Shown: in pieces, positions 55,226 to 64,000 of the stretch
How positions within the stretch are numbered: the first letter of the stretch is position 1
How the letters are laid out: each line of letters opens with the position of its first letter
Assembly (NCBI GenBank): GCA_963995505.1
Contig: OZ023192.1
Span: forward strand, 2,649,001 to 2,713,000
Origin: Hypericum androsaemum
Taxonomy: Eukaryota > Streptophyta > Magnoliopsida > Malpighiales > Hypericaceae
Length of the DNA: 64,000 nt
Direction: 5' to 3'
Notes under the pieces: generated by a model
Database searches by the model: none
What the model saw: only the letters and a program-made list of their open reading frames with translations
What the model was told of the DNA's origin: nothing
Made by a program: the position numbers and the translations under genes

Positions 55226-56968
55226 ACTCTCGGGTCCCTAGAGCTGGAATATTCCATATTCTCCGACGATACCCCACCTGAAAAGACTAAAATGCCCCTC
55301 CCTTGTTAAAAAAAACATCTTTCTTTCCCCTCCTTCTTCCTCCCACTTCATCTTCTTCCTCTAACAGAAAAATAACACGAATTGAACTTCCGCTAAGGTA
55401 ACAAATCCCACCATAATCCCCGACTTCTGGCATTTCACTTGAGCTCGAAACTGGGGACAGGTGGAGCATCAAAGCTCTCCAAAATCTCAGTCTTGGCCCC
55501 GCTCCTGGCTGTTTCCTCCTTCTTCCCACCAAACCACCCACCGAGCCACGACCGAGCCTCTGCCCCATCGTGTGGCAGATCGAAGCCCCCCCCCCTGGGG
55601 AGCAGAAGGAGGGGCCTCATCGACCATCATGGGGAGCTGGACGCTCATGACCTTATTGAACATGATCCCAGCGCCCTCGATCAGTGCCAGGAGGACGCCC
55701 CCGAACGCGGCGGAGCGGGCAGAGGCCTCGAGGCCCTGTCTCATCGAGAGGAACCCGCCCGTGGTAGCCCCGGTGAAGATCGAGTTCCAGGGGTCCTCCT
55801 TCTGGCGCACGTAGACCATGGTGCAGTCGAAGGCAGAGAAGAGGCCGCCCCAGACCGCGAAGCTGCCCCCCACGCGCGGCGCATTCATCCTCACGGCCTG
55901 CGCGCTGCCATGGAAGCGGGCCCCGACGGGGGAGTTGTAGACGCCCTTGATGAAGTGGAAGGCCGACCCGCCCACCGCGCCCATCCCGAATGCGCCGCCT
56001 ACGTCGTCGAGGATCCGGTCCGGGCACAGCTCCCGCGAACTTATGGTTGGGGAAGATGACGAAAGTACCCAGGTGGAACTTTTTAAGTTGGGGAAGATGA
56101 TGGTACCCATATGATTTCATTGATTGTTCTTGGTTTTAGTTTAGGTATTTTGTTGATTTTAGTTTTGATTAGTTATTTTTTTCATGGTTTTAAAAAATGC
56201 GGTCCGACCGGTGATTCGACCGGTTGGACCATAAAACGGGCCCTAGACCGGGTCGTTTTTAGGCTTTTGACCAGGGTCTGTACTAACCGGACTAAATCTG
56301 GTCAGACCGGCCGATTTTGAGGTCCATCCTGACCGGTCGAACCCGGTTAGTACAAAAATGGGCGAAATTGACTTTTTTTTTGTAGTTTTCGAGGAAAAAA
56401 ATTGATTTGACAAATTTATAAAGTAATAAATAAAAGTAGATTTATAGAGTAGAGAGATAAAATATTAAGTCTACTTTTTTTTGTATGGAAAATAAGTATA
56501 TTTTAACCTACATATATATATTATTTAAAATATTTAAAAATAAAAAAATAAAAAAATTTTGGTCCGACCGGTGGTTCGCGCAGTCCGACCGGCCGACCCG
56601 GAGGACGGGAGAAATCCCGGGTCGGCCTCTGGGTCGTTTTTTAAAACCATATTTTTTAATTCCCAGCAAATAAGAAGAAAGTGAAGGAAAGAAAATGAAG
56701 TTTGATTTTAGATATTTTTTATTTCCACCGAGGAGGAGGAGAGAGGAATAAAGAAAGAAGATAACCTTTGTTTTTTCAACAAAGGAGGGTATTTTGGTCA
56801 TTTCAACTGGGGGTTCACCGGAGAAAAAAGAATATTCCGGCTCTAGGGACCCGAGAGTCTATTATCATCAAAACTTAGGGACGGAAAAATCATTTTCCAA
56901 AATCCAGGGACCCTACGGGGAGGGTGACCATAGTACAGAGACGTGAGGGTAATTTGCCCTTTGTAATT
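55116..56968. mobile_element. Pack-MULE carrying a TIM17 gene fragment, 9-bp TSD
   Basis: Element 55125-56959. Termini GGGCAAATTACCCTCACGTC and its complement at 56941-56959 begin TIRs of about 200 bp with the same GATGATAATAGACTCTCGGG block as the 1.5-kb element. The exact duplication TTTGTAATT stands at 55116-55124 and 56960-56968. The OMT2 flank has TTTGTAATT once at the paralogous place (about 19040). Confidence 0.93.
55435..56036 (-). pseudogene. TIM17: Captured TIM17 (mitochondrial inner-membrane translocase) coding sequence
   Basis: The minus frame reads ELCPDRILDDVGGAFGMGAV then GGSAFHFIKGVYNSP, GGSFAVWGGLFSAFDCTMVY, RQKEDPWNSI, GGFLSMRQG and GVLLALIEGAGIM: nearly all of TIM17 without its first few residues. 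After PPSAPQGGG the frame shifts at a ten-C run (55586-55595). The C-terminal tail continues in another frame to VPSFELK and a stop at 55435. It has no introns and a GC content far above its surroundings, consistent with capture from a host gene. Not expected to give a normal TIM17, though a 207-codon chimeric frame (56110-55487) is open. Confidence 0.92.
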
Positions 56969-57417
56969 TTGTACAGGACAATAGCCACTAATTGGTGAGG
57001 CGACTACGCCACTACATCACGACATGACGTGGCTGAGCCTTAGATTTGGTTTTACGTTATTTGGCCCTTCGGCTCTGTCTGCTCCCGTATTATTTCTTAA
57101 ATTGTCATACTTTTACTATTCCGCAAAAAAAAAAAACAGATGGATGTTACTTATATGTATCACTTAAAAAATGTGTCTATCCGGACTTCCATGTTATCTA
57201 TTTAGTCCTACCTGATAAATAAAATAGATTCAGATAGCATTATCAGATTCTATTCTAAAAATGAATCTAGCTATGTTAATTATATTTTTTTATATTCGTA
57301 AACTTACTAAAACTAATCCAAGTTCTTTATTATTTGTAGTCCCGATTACTTAAATATTCACATCATAGTATATATTTTCATGCAAAAGGGCACTTACCAA
57401 CGACTCAATTTATATGC
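56960..57417. other. Copy of the OMT upstream region, right part
   Basis: Aligns with about 19040-19330 (TTGTACAGGACAATAGCCACTA; TGTCTATCCGGACTTCC), with an extra about 80 bp at 56998-57085. Interrupted at 57423 by a solo LTR. Confidence 0.7.
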
Positions 57418-59094
57418 ATAGATGTTGGGATAAAAAGTGACGAGAACGTCGATCGATCTCGTGACGGCCCGGAGTGCTCGTCCCAAGGTCGGTCTAACGC
57501 CGAAAGTAACAAGGGTGGCCGAAGCCGAGACTACTACTAACCTAAACTAAGATAAAAGAGCCGAAGCTTGAGAGTAACTTGTATGTTTTGTGTGTGATGA
57601 TGTCGTCGCCTTGCTCCCAATGCTCTGTTTATATAGACAAGTAGACAGCCTCAGCCTCCTATCGTCTCCTAGCCGTACTCGAAGACCTCAAGACTTATCT
57701 TTGCCAATGCTCATCCTCATGCAACACTTATCTTCGTCTAACTCGGACCTCCGACGCTCATCCTTGCCCGACTTGAATTTCCAACATTTATCCTTGCCTG
57801 CCTTAGATTTTCAATGCTTATCCTTGCCTGACTCGGGTCTCTAATGCCTATCTCCATCTCTTGACAACCCAAGTATATTGAGAGTCCTAGAGTTTCCCAA
57901 TTTCTTCGAGAGTCCATCTTGAATACGGTCTCTATTACCATGGACCGTCAATAACTATGGGCCAACAATCGCCCTGGGTCGACAATCGGGCTTGGTCTTC
58001 TTTGTCAACGATCGAGCCCTCCTCCAAGCTGGCCGACAATCGTCCCCTCGATCACCGGCAGCCGACGATCGGCCTATACCCCAGCTTGCCGACGATCGAG
58101 GTCACCGGCAGCCAATGATCGGCCTTCACCCCAGCTTGCCGACGATCGAGGTCTCAAGGGACGTAGCCGACGATCAAGGGGTAGGTCATGCGGCCAATGA
58201 TCTAACATTAGACAACTTCAAATAGATTTTTGGCATCCTTCTACTCCAAATTTAAAGATACCATGAACTAAAAAGTTGTAGGCCCATGTCTTAGCTTTGC
58301 ATAGCAACTTGAATCGTCTCAATACGAGTTCGGAGTCTCCAGATATGATCATTATACCAATGGCCGATGATCGGCCTAGAGTTGACGCTAGCCGACGATC
58401 GCCTTGTAGCTGACGATCGGCCTGTAGTCACCTTCAAACCAATTTTAGGCCTTCTTCCGCTCTGAACTAGAAAAAGTCACCAACTAGAAAGTTGTAGAAA
58501 TACCTCTTAGCTTTCCATAGCAACTTGAATCATTGCACTACGAGGTCGGAGCCTCAAGATAAGCCAATTTTACCAATGGCCGACGATTTAGCCGACGATC
58601 GCCTTGTAGCCGACGATCGGCCTGTAGTCACCTTCAAACCAATTTTAGGCCTCCTTCCGCTCTGAACTAGAAGAGGTCACCAACTAGAAAGTTGTAGAAC
58701 TACCTCTTATCTTTCCATAGCAATTTGAATCATTGCAATACGAGATCGGAGCCTCAAGATAAGCTAATTTTACCAATGGCCGACGATTTAGCCGACGATC
58801 GCCTTGTAGCCGATGATCGGCCTGCAGTCAGCTTCAAACCAATTTTACGCTATCTTCCGCTCTGAATTAGAAGAAGTCGTGAACTACAAAACTGTAGGTC
58901 TACGTCGTATCTCTCCGTTGCCACCAAAATCACTTCAATTGGAGGTCTAAGTCAAAATCTACGGGTGATTTATCAATGGTCGATAATCTAGGTTGAGCCG
59001 ACGATCACCCGCTAGCTGATCTTGTCGACGATTGAAGCGTACTCCACCTCTTGAAGCCCCGACTATTTTTCTTTCAACAATAGATAAACAAAAG
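57418..59094. mobile_element. Solo LTR, 1,667 bp, 5-bp TSD
   Basis: 57423-59089 begins TGTTGGGATAAA and ends CTTTCAACA, with the duplication ATAGA at 57418-57422 and 59090-59094. There is no primer site, polypurine tract or coding part next to it. The size suggests a Gypsy-type LTR. The interior holds GCCGACGATCG repeats and a 200-bp tandem array. Sequences left and right resume the paralogous OMT upstream region. Confidence 0.87.
58241..58960. repeat. 200-bp tandem repeats inside the solo LTR
   Basis: CAAACCAATTTTA recurs at about 58436, 58636 and 58836, i.e. a 200-bp period. Each unit has ACTAGAAAGTTGTAG, a GAATCATTGCA block, ATTTTACCAATGGCCGACGA and GCCGACGATCGCCTTGTAGC. A more diverged unit lies on either side. 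Confidence 0.88.
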
Positions 59095-59273
59095 GTTTTT
59101 TAGTGGTAAAGTTTTATACCTAATGATTGAACCTAGATCTCTATCAATTCATATTATGTCTTGTATTATTAGGCTAAATGTCATTTGACATAAATTAAGG
59201 GAAGTTGAAGGTAGGAAATCATATATACTTTCATCACACATCTGAGAGGAAATGAGTCTAAAAAACTATAAGG

Positions 59274-59346
59274 ATGAATATTCGTGGGCAAGGTGATAAC
59301 GACGAGTTCAAAGAGCTACTTGAGGCTCAAAGCCATTTATGGAACA
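59274..59346 (+). pseudogene. OMT first-exon fragment
   Basis: The first about 24 codons match OMT ([18 protein letters not shown]). The sequence then switches to AGATGGATGCTACTTTGACT, a copy of the upstream region at about 57130. Confidence 0.85.
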
Positions 59347-59673
59347 GATGGATGCTACTTTGACTGTCACTTGAAAAAACAGTGTTTATCCGGACTTCCA
59401 TTTATGTCTTTTGTCATATCATGATATATAAAATAGAGTCTTACTATCGCCAAATCCTATTTTAAGAGTGATTTTAGCAATGTTAATGTTAATTTTTAAA
59501 TTCATAATATTTTAACATAAAATTTTCTAAAAATAATTCAAGTTTATTTTATCATTTAGACTGATCTAGTCTAGATAATTTAGTTTCTAAATATTCACCG
59601 CATAATGGCCAAACGACACTTGAACATAAATTCACGAAAGTACAAGGTTCAATTTCTGCCGAGTATATGTGAA
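59347..59673. other. AT-rich spacer
   Basis: Paralogous in part to 19.1-19.3 kb and 57.1-57.3 kb. No gene. Confidence 0.5.
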
Positions 59674-60344
59674 GGTTTTCATGCACATACTTAATTAATG
59701 CGAAACCATAATATTTAATGAACACATCATTAAATCGAAATAGCCATATTAAATGATTTGCCTCTTGAAGCGTATTCCGTTCTTCGAGAGGTATGTCACA
59801 GGATCGAGGGAGGCTTGTCACTGGTCGTCCTCGCTCACGTACTCAAAGCGGGGATTGAATTTCACCGCCTAAAATCCTTGAGAATTTTCTGGAGAAAAAA
59901 CTAAGTTTTTTTTTCTCTGTGAGTATGTTTGTGAGTCTCTCTCTATCTCCCAATAAAAACCTCTATTACGTATTTAATAAGAATTATCAGGGAGGAGAGA
60001 GGGGTGGGAGAGTTATCACGTATAACCAATTTTCCTCACCCAAATTTCTTTCAAATTTAAATTAAAACTAAAAGATATTCAATATCTTTTATTTAATTTA
60101 ATAGGATAATCATGGTGGATAATCATAGGTGGATAATCATAGGTGGATAATCTTTCAATATGATTTAATAATTTACATCTATAAAAGTAATATATACTTT
60201 CATCACACATCTCAAAGGAACTAAAAAGCCTGACCCTAAAAATTTATTAAGGATGAATATTTATGAGCAAGGTGGGAACGACGAGACAAAAGAGCTACTT
60301 GAGGCTCAAACCCATGTATGGAATCAACTGCTTAGCTTCATAAA
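59674..60344 (+). repeat. Long direct repeat, copy 1 (OMT promoter and first codons)
   Basis: Matches 62633-63179 (CATTCCGTTCTTCGAGAGG-type, GGATTGAATTTCACCGCC, CATCACACATCTCAAAGGAA) with about 125 bp extra around 60017-60150, including tandem ATAATCATAGGTGG. It ends inside the OMT first exon. Confidence 0.88.
60253..60344 (+). pseudogene. OMT first-exon fragment fused to Copia
   Basis: MNIYEQGGNDETKELLEAQT, then HVWNQLLSFIK, identical in sense to the OMT at 63088 except Q/E. It joins Copia reverse-transcriptase sequence directly at about 60345. Confidence 0.88.
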
Positions 60345-61461
60345 GTGTGCCGACTAGTCAAGTCACTATACGGGCTAAAATAAGCGCCGAAACAGTGGCA
60401 CGAAAAATTTGACGGAACAATGCTGTCAAATAGATTTAAGATCAATGAGTGCGATAAATGTGTTTACATTAAGGGCACACCTGAAGCTTACGTAATTGTA
60501 TGTCTCTATGTAGATGACTTACTAATTATGGGAAGCAATAAAGAGGTTATTGTGAAAACTAAGAACATGTTAAAGAACCACTTTGACATGAAAGATATGG
60601 GTCTGGCAGACGTCATACTAGGAATAAAAATTTCTAGGAAAGCTGACGAAATTATCTTGACACAATCCCACTACGTGGAAAGCGTGCTCAAGAAGTTTAA
60701 AGCTTTCGACAAACCTCCGGTTAAGACTCCAGTAGATTTGAATCTACACTTAGCCAAGAATCGAGGGGATCCAGTATCGCAACTGAAGTATGCGCAAATT
60801 ATCGGGAGCTTGATGTATTTAACAAACTGCACTCGTCCCGATATTGCGTACTCAGTTAGTAAACTTAGTAGATTCACAAGTAATCCAGGGAAAGATCACT
60901 GGCTAGCTCTGGAAAGGGTTTTACGGTATTTAAAACATACCATAAGCCATGGCATACAATATGCTAAATATCCAGCTGTATTAGAAGGATACAGTGACGC
61001 AAACTGGATATCAGACACTAAGGACTCCAAATCTACGAGTGGGTACGTATTCACCTTAGGAGGAGGAGCTGTGTCTTGGAAGTCCTCTAAACAAACGTGC
61101 ATAGCTCGATCCACCATGGAGTCGGAGTTTATAGCACTAGACAAAGCTGGGGAAGAAGCTGAATGGCTCAGAAACTTCCTAGAGGATATTCCGTGCTGGA
61201 GTAAACCGGTGCCTCCCGTATTGATACATTGTGATAGCATGTCTGCAATCGGGAGAGCACAAAGTACATTGTACAACGAAAAGTCTCGACATATCCGTCG
61301 GAGACACAATACCGTTAGACAGTTGATCTCTAGTGGGGTGATCACCATTAATTATGTATAATTATGTAAAGTCCAAGGACAACTTAGCTGATCCTTTTAC
61401 GAAAGGAATCAATAGAGATCAAATGTACAACACAGTAAGGGGAATGGGATTAAAATTCTTA
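60345..61461 (+). pseudogene. Copia reverse transcriptase/RNase H fragment (different lineage)
   Basis: Begins VCRLVKSLYGLK with a stop codon in place of Gln before [11 protein letters not shown]. An open frame of 313 codons (60420-61361) follows with [59 protein letters not shown] and [11 protein letters not shown] 10-bp duplication (TAATTATGTA, about 61355) shifts the frame before NLADPFTKG. No LTRs, Gag or integrase. Clearly different from the element at 43.6-48.6 kb. Confidence 0.92.
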
Positions 61462-61646
61462 TAGACTTTTCCACAGTTTTTTATGAGTGAATTTTCCACA
61501 ATATTAATAGTGGTCGCAGCTCCCCTTGACTTTTTTTTGTTAGACTAATAGACTTCGATGCATTCCAAGTCATTAAGGCGACTATTTTGGTTTAGTGGCG
61601 GTCGACTCTAGCATTTGTATGTGCATTTCTATGGGTTGGCCTGCAG
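61457..61646. repeat. Duplicated flank R1, copy e
   Basis: R1 block. The Copia fragment joins it at ATTCTTATAGACTTTTCCAC, which is itself R1 sequence. Confidence 0.78.
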
Positions 61647-62088
61647 ATGAGGCTTCTTTGATTTATTGTTCTCATAATATATTATTGATAGATATCAATT
61701 CAAAAGCCAAAAGCAGGACAATTTTGGAAAAGTGATTTTTCAAAAAGATAAAAATGTAAAATCAGACGATATATAAGTAAAAGATAATGACCTATTCTTC
61801 CCGTGCATCTGCTAGGCTATTTGTTTCTACTAAATAAGTCTTAGAAGGGAATATTTCTTCCCTAAAAAAGATAGACCTATTCTTTTTTAGGTGGACCGAA
61901 GGAAAATCAATCTTCTCCGCAATAGAACCGTCCAAAGGACTTAAAACTTTGACCAAGACCTTACAATTTATTGGTGGACCCATACACAGTTAGTTTTGGG
62001 GGGAAAAAGATGTTAAGGATAAATTAATTTCTGCTGGAAATTGGAAGACGCAAAAGGGTCAACAAGTGAAAAAGAAAGAAGGCAACAA
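61647..62088. other. Duplicated BSP/F-box flank
   Basis: Matches 29351-29660 and 27400-27620 (GCTAGGCTATTTGTTTCTAC; CTTCTCCGCAATAGAACCG). The MITE at 29663 is absent here. No gene. Confidence 0.65.
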
Positions 62089-62350
62089 TTAATTTTGTGA
62101 TGTCTATAAGGGTATATCTACCAAACAAATTTAGACATAATGGTGCCAGGCTAAACAGTCCACTTTTACTAACTAATTACGTGCAGGAAAAATGCCATGT
62201 CTTAAAAGAAAATAACTCAAAAATAAAAGTAAGTTCTGTGTGGACGGGAAAAAATGTCATCTTACGTTGAATTGGCCACTGGATCCTCCGTTTAATGGAC
62301 TTGACTGGCTTCTATTGAGTCAGGCCCATCCTCTGTAACTGATTGTAAGC
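62089..62350. repeat. Duplicated flank R2, copy d
   Basis: F-box upstream block, shortened compared with copy a. Confidence 0.78.
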
Positions 62351-62639
62351 CCAAGACGCACAGTCGCACTAAAAGTTCTCTGCCTCTCTCTCTTCAATTT
62401 TCCTAACCCCAACATTACCAAACCTAAAAAAGATTCCAAGTCCCAAAATCCCTTATCAGCGCACATCTGGCTCTCTCTCTCTCTGCCCCCCAAAATCCCT
62501 TACCAAACCTCTAGCTCTCTTCCGATCTCTGGTGTCAGTGGGTATGTTCTTTTACTGTCTTTTTGTTGAATTTAGGGCATCTGATGATTACTTACCCCTT
62601 CCAATGTTCTTTTATTGTCCCCCAATTTTCCAGGTTTTC
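62351..62639 (+). pseudogene. F-box gene leader, truncated before the coding region
   Basis: Matches 31780-32030: AAAATCCCTTATCAGCGCAC, the leader intron donor GGTATGTTCTTTTA and its acceptor CCAG. After AGGTTTTC it switches to OMT upstream sequence, so the coding part is lost. AGGTTTTC is present in both parent sequences. Confidence 0.82.
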
Positions 62640-63179
62640 ATGCACGTACTTAATTAATGCGAAATCATAATATTTAATGAACACATCATTAAATCGAAAT
62701 AGTCATATTAAATGATTTACCTCTTGAAGCGCATTCCGTTCTTCGAGAGGTATGTCACAGGATCGAGGGAGGCTTATCACTGGTCGTCCTCGCTCACGTA
62801 TTCAAAACGGGGATTGAATTTCACCGCCTAAAATTCTTGAGAATTTCCTGGAGAAAAAACTAAGTTTTTTTTCTCTGTGAGTATGTTTGTGAGTTTCTTC
62901 TCTATCTCCCAATAAAAATCACTATTACATATTTAATAAGAATTATCAGGGAGGAGAGAGAGGGTGGGAGAGTTATCACGTATAATCATTCAATATGATT
63001 TAATAATTTACATCTATAAAAGTAATATATACTTTCATCACACATCTCAAAGGAACTAAAAAGCCTGACCCTAAAAATTTATTAAGGATGAATATTTATG
63101 AGCAAGGTGGGAACGACGAGACAAAAGAGCTACTTCAGGCTCAAACCCATGTATGGAATCAACTGCTTAGCTTCATAAA
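62633..63179 (+). repeat. Long direct repeat, copy 2 (OMT promoter and first codons)
   Basis: Second copy of 59674-60344, here continuous with the rest of an OMT gene and thus probably closer to the source. Confidence 0.88.
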
Positions 63180-63881
63180 ATCCATGTCCCTAAAATGCGC
63201 AGTTCAGCTTGGGATCTCAGACATAATCCACAAACATGGCAAGCCCATGTCTCCTTCCCAACTCGCCACTGCCCTAGCCATCCACCCCTCCAAAGCCCCT
63301 CGAGTCCACCGCCTCATGCGCTTCCTAGTTCCTCCGGCTTCTTTAAACACGAAAACCTAGTCGACACGAAGGAAGAAGACGGCCATGGCACCAAAAAAGG
63401 GTACGTTCTAACGGGGGCTTCTAGACTTTTATTGATGGATAACCCTTTAAGTGCAGCGCCTAATGCGTTCTTAGTGCTCGTCCCAAATATGTTTGAGTTA
63501 TGGCAGCACCTTCACCTTTGGTTCCGGAACGATGATCTTACGCCATTCCACACGGCTCATGGCATCTCGATGTTCGAGTTTTTTAGTCAGGAGCCGAGTG
63601 TTGGCAACTTGTTTAATGAAGCAAAGGCTAGTGATTCCCGACTGGTGGCGCACGTACTCATTAAAAAATTCAAAGGCATGTTTGAAGGGATGAAGTCTTT
63701 GATCGATGTGGGTGGTGGCACCGGAACTACGGCCATGGCGTTGGCCGGTGCGTTCCCGAATCTGACATGTATTGTGCTTGATCTCCCTCATATAGTTGCC
63801 GGTTTGGAGGATACTAAGAACTTGAGATTTGTTGGAGGTGACATGTTTGAGTGGCCTCCTGCGGATGCTGTTATGTTGAAG
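63088..63881 (+). pseudogene. O-methyltransferase OMT3, damaged, cut by window edge
   Basis: First exon of an OMT close to OMT2 (MNIYEQGGNDETKELLQAQT start; [20 protein letters not shown]). Two bases are missing near 63331 (CTAGTTCCTCC against CTAGTTCACTCC in OMT2), which shifts the frame. In the next frame the protein continues [27 protein letters not shown] [19 protein letters not shown] and ADAVMLK. One codon is lost in the CVPPAD block, and the splice donor after MLK reads GA instead of GT (63882). The second exon would lie beyond 64000. It lacks the OMT1-type extra intron. A pseudogene unless the two-base gap is a sequence error. Confidence 0.88.
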
Positions 63882-64000
63882 GAATATATACTCGACTTGG
63901 TCAAAAAATTTACGATGTTGATGGTACCGACATAGATATCACTTGTTATATTCATAGATGGTGTTTAATTTCTATATTCTAGATTTAAATTTATAAAATT

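Noticed and set aside
55439..56059. 206-codon plus-strand frame opposite TIM17
   Set aside because: It is the antisense shadow of the TIM17 capture; its composition follows the GC-rich opposite strand and it has no family features.

Overview
The window is nuclear DNA of a flowering plant. The evidence is GT-AG introns, plant-specific gene families, and Copia, TRIM, LINE, hAT-like and Mutator-like (MULE) elements. The overall character suggests a woody dicot, but I cannot name a species. It is an AT-rich, repeat-rich region in which tandem gene families have been duplicated, broken and re-shuffled by transposons.

Layout. 0-0.3 kb: 5' end of a probable RING-H2 (ATL-like) gene running off the left edge. 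0.8-2.5 kb: F-box pseudogene ended by a MULE-type element. 4.3-7.25 kb: intact nine-exon acid lipase gene (minus strand). 9.9-21 kb: O-methyltransferase (OMT) cluster with two apparently intact genes (OMT1, OMT2) and an inverted, broken copy, separated by MITEs and a TRIM retroelement. 23.4-43.4 kb: two intact methylthioribose kinase (MTK) genes about 16 kb apart, interleaved with copies of a basic secretory protein (BSP/PR-17-like) gene and an F-box gene. 43.6-48.6 kb: young full-length Copia retrotransposon with 5-bp target duplications. 48.6-53.7 kb: MITEs and F-box flank remnants. 53.7-59.3 kb: a copy of the OMT upstream region split by two gene-capturing MULEs (ILR1-like amidohydrolase and TIM17 fragments) and a solo LTR. 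59.3-64 kb: OMT fragments, a Copia reverse-transcriptase fragment and an OMT pseudogene cut by the right edge.

How the genes relate. OMTs use S-adenosylmethionine to methylate small hydroxylated metabolites. MTK belongs to the Yang cycle that recovers methionine from methylthioadenosine. The lipase and BSP carry secretory signals. I see no convincing evidence of one joint pathway; the neighbourhood is better explained by tandem duplication.

Most striking observation. OMT1 has an extra intron that is essentially a hAT-like MITE: 404 bp of insert between near-identical 8-bp duplications (CTCACAGG / CTCGCAGG) that supply the splice junctions. The paralogues OMT2 and OMT3 have uninterrupted exon there. 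A second possible intron birth is a LINE-type insertion in the 43-kb BSP gene, whose removal at GTGAGC...AG would keep the frame. Further points of interest are paralogous 'empty sites' inside the same window that confirm several insertions, and frameshifts that all sit in C/G homopolymers.
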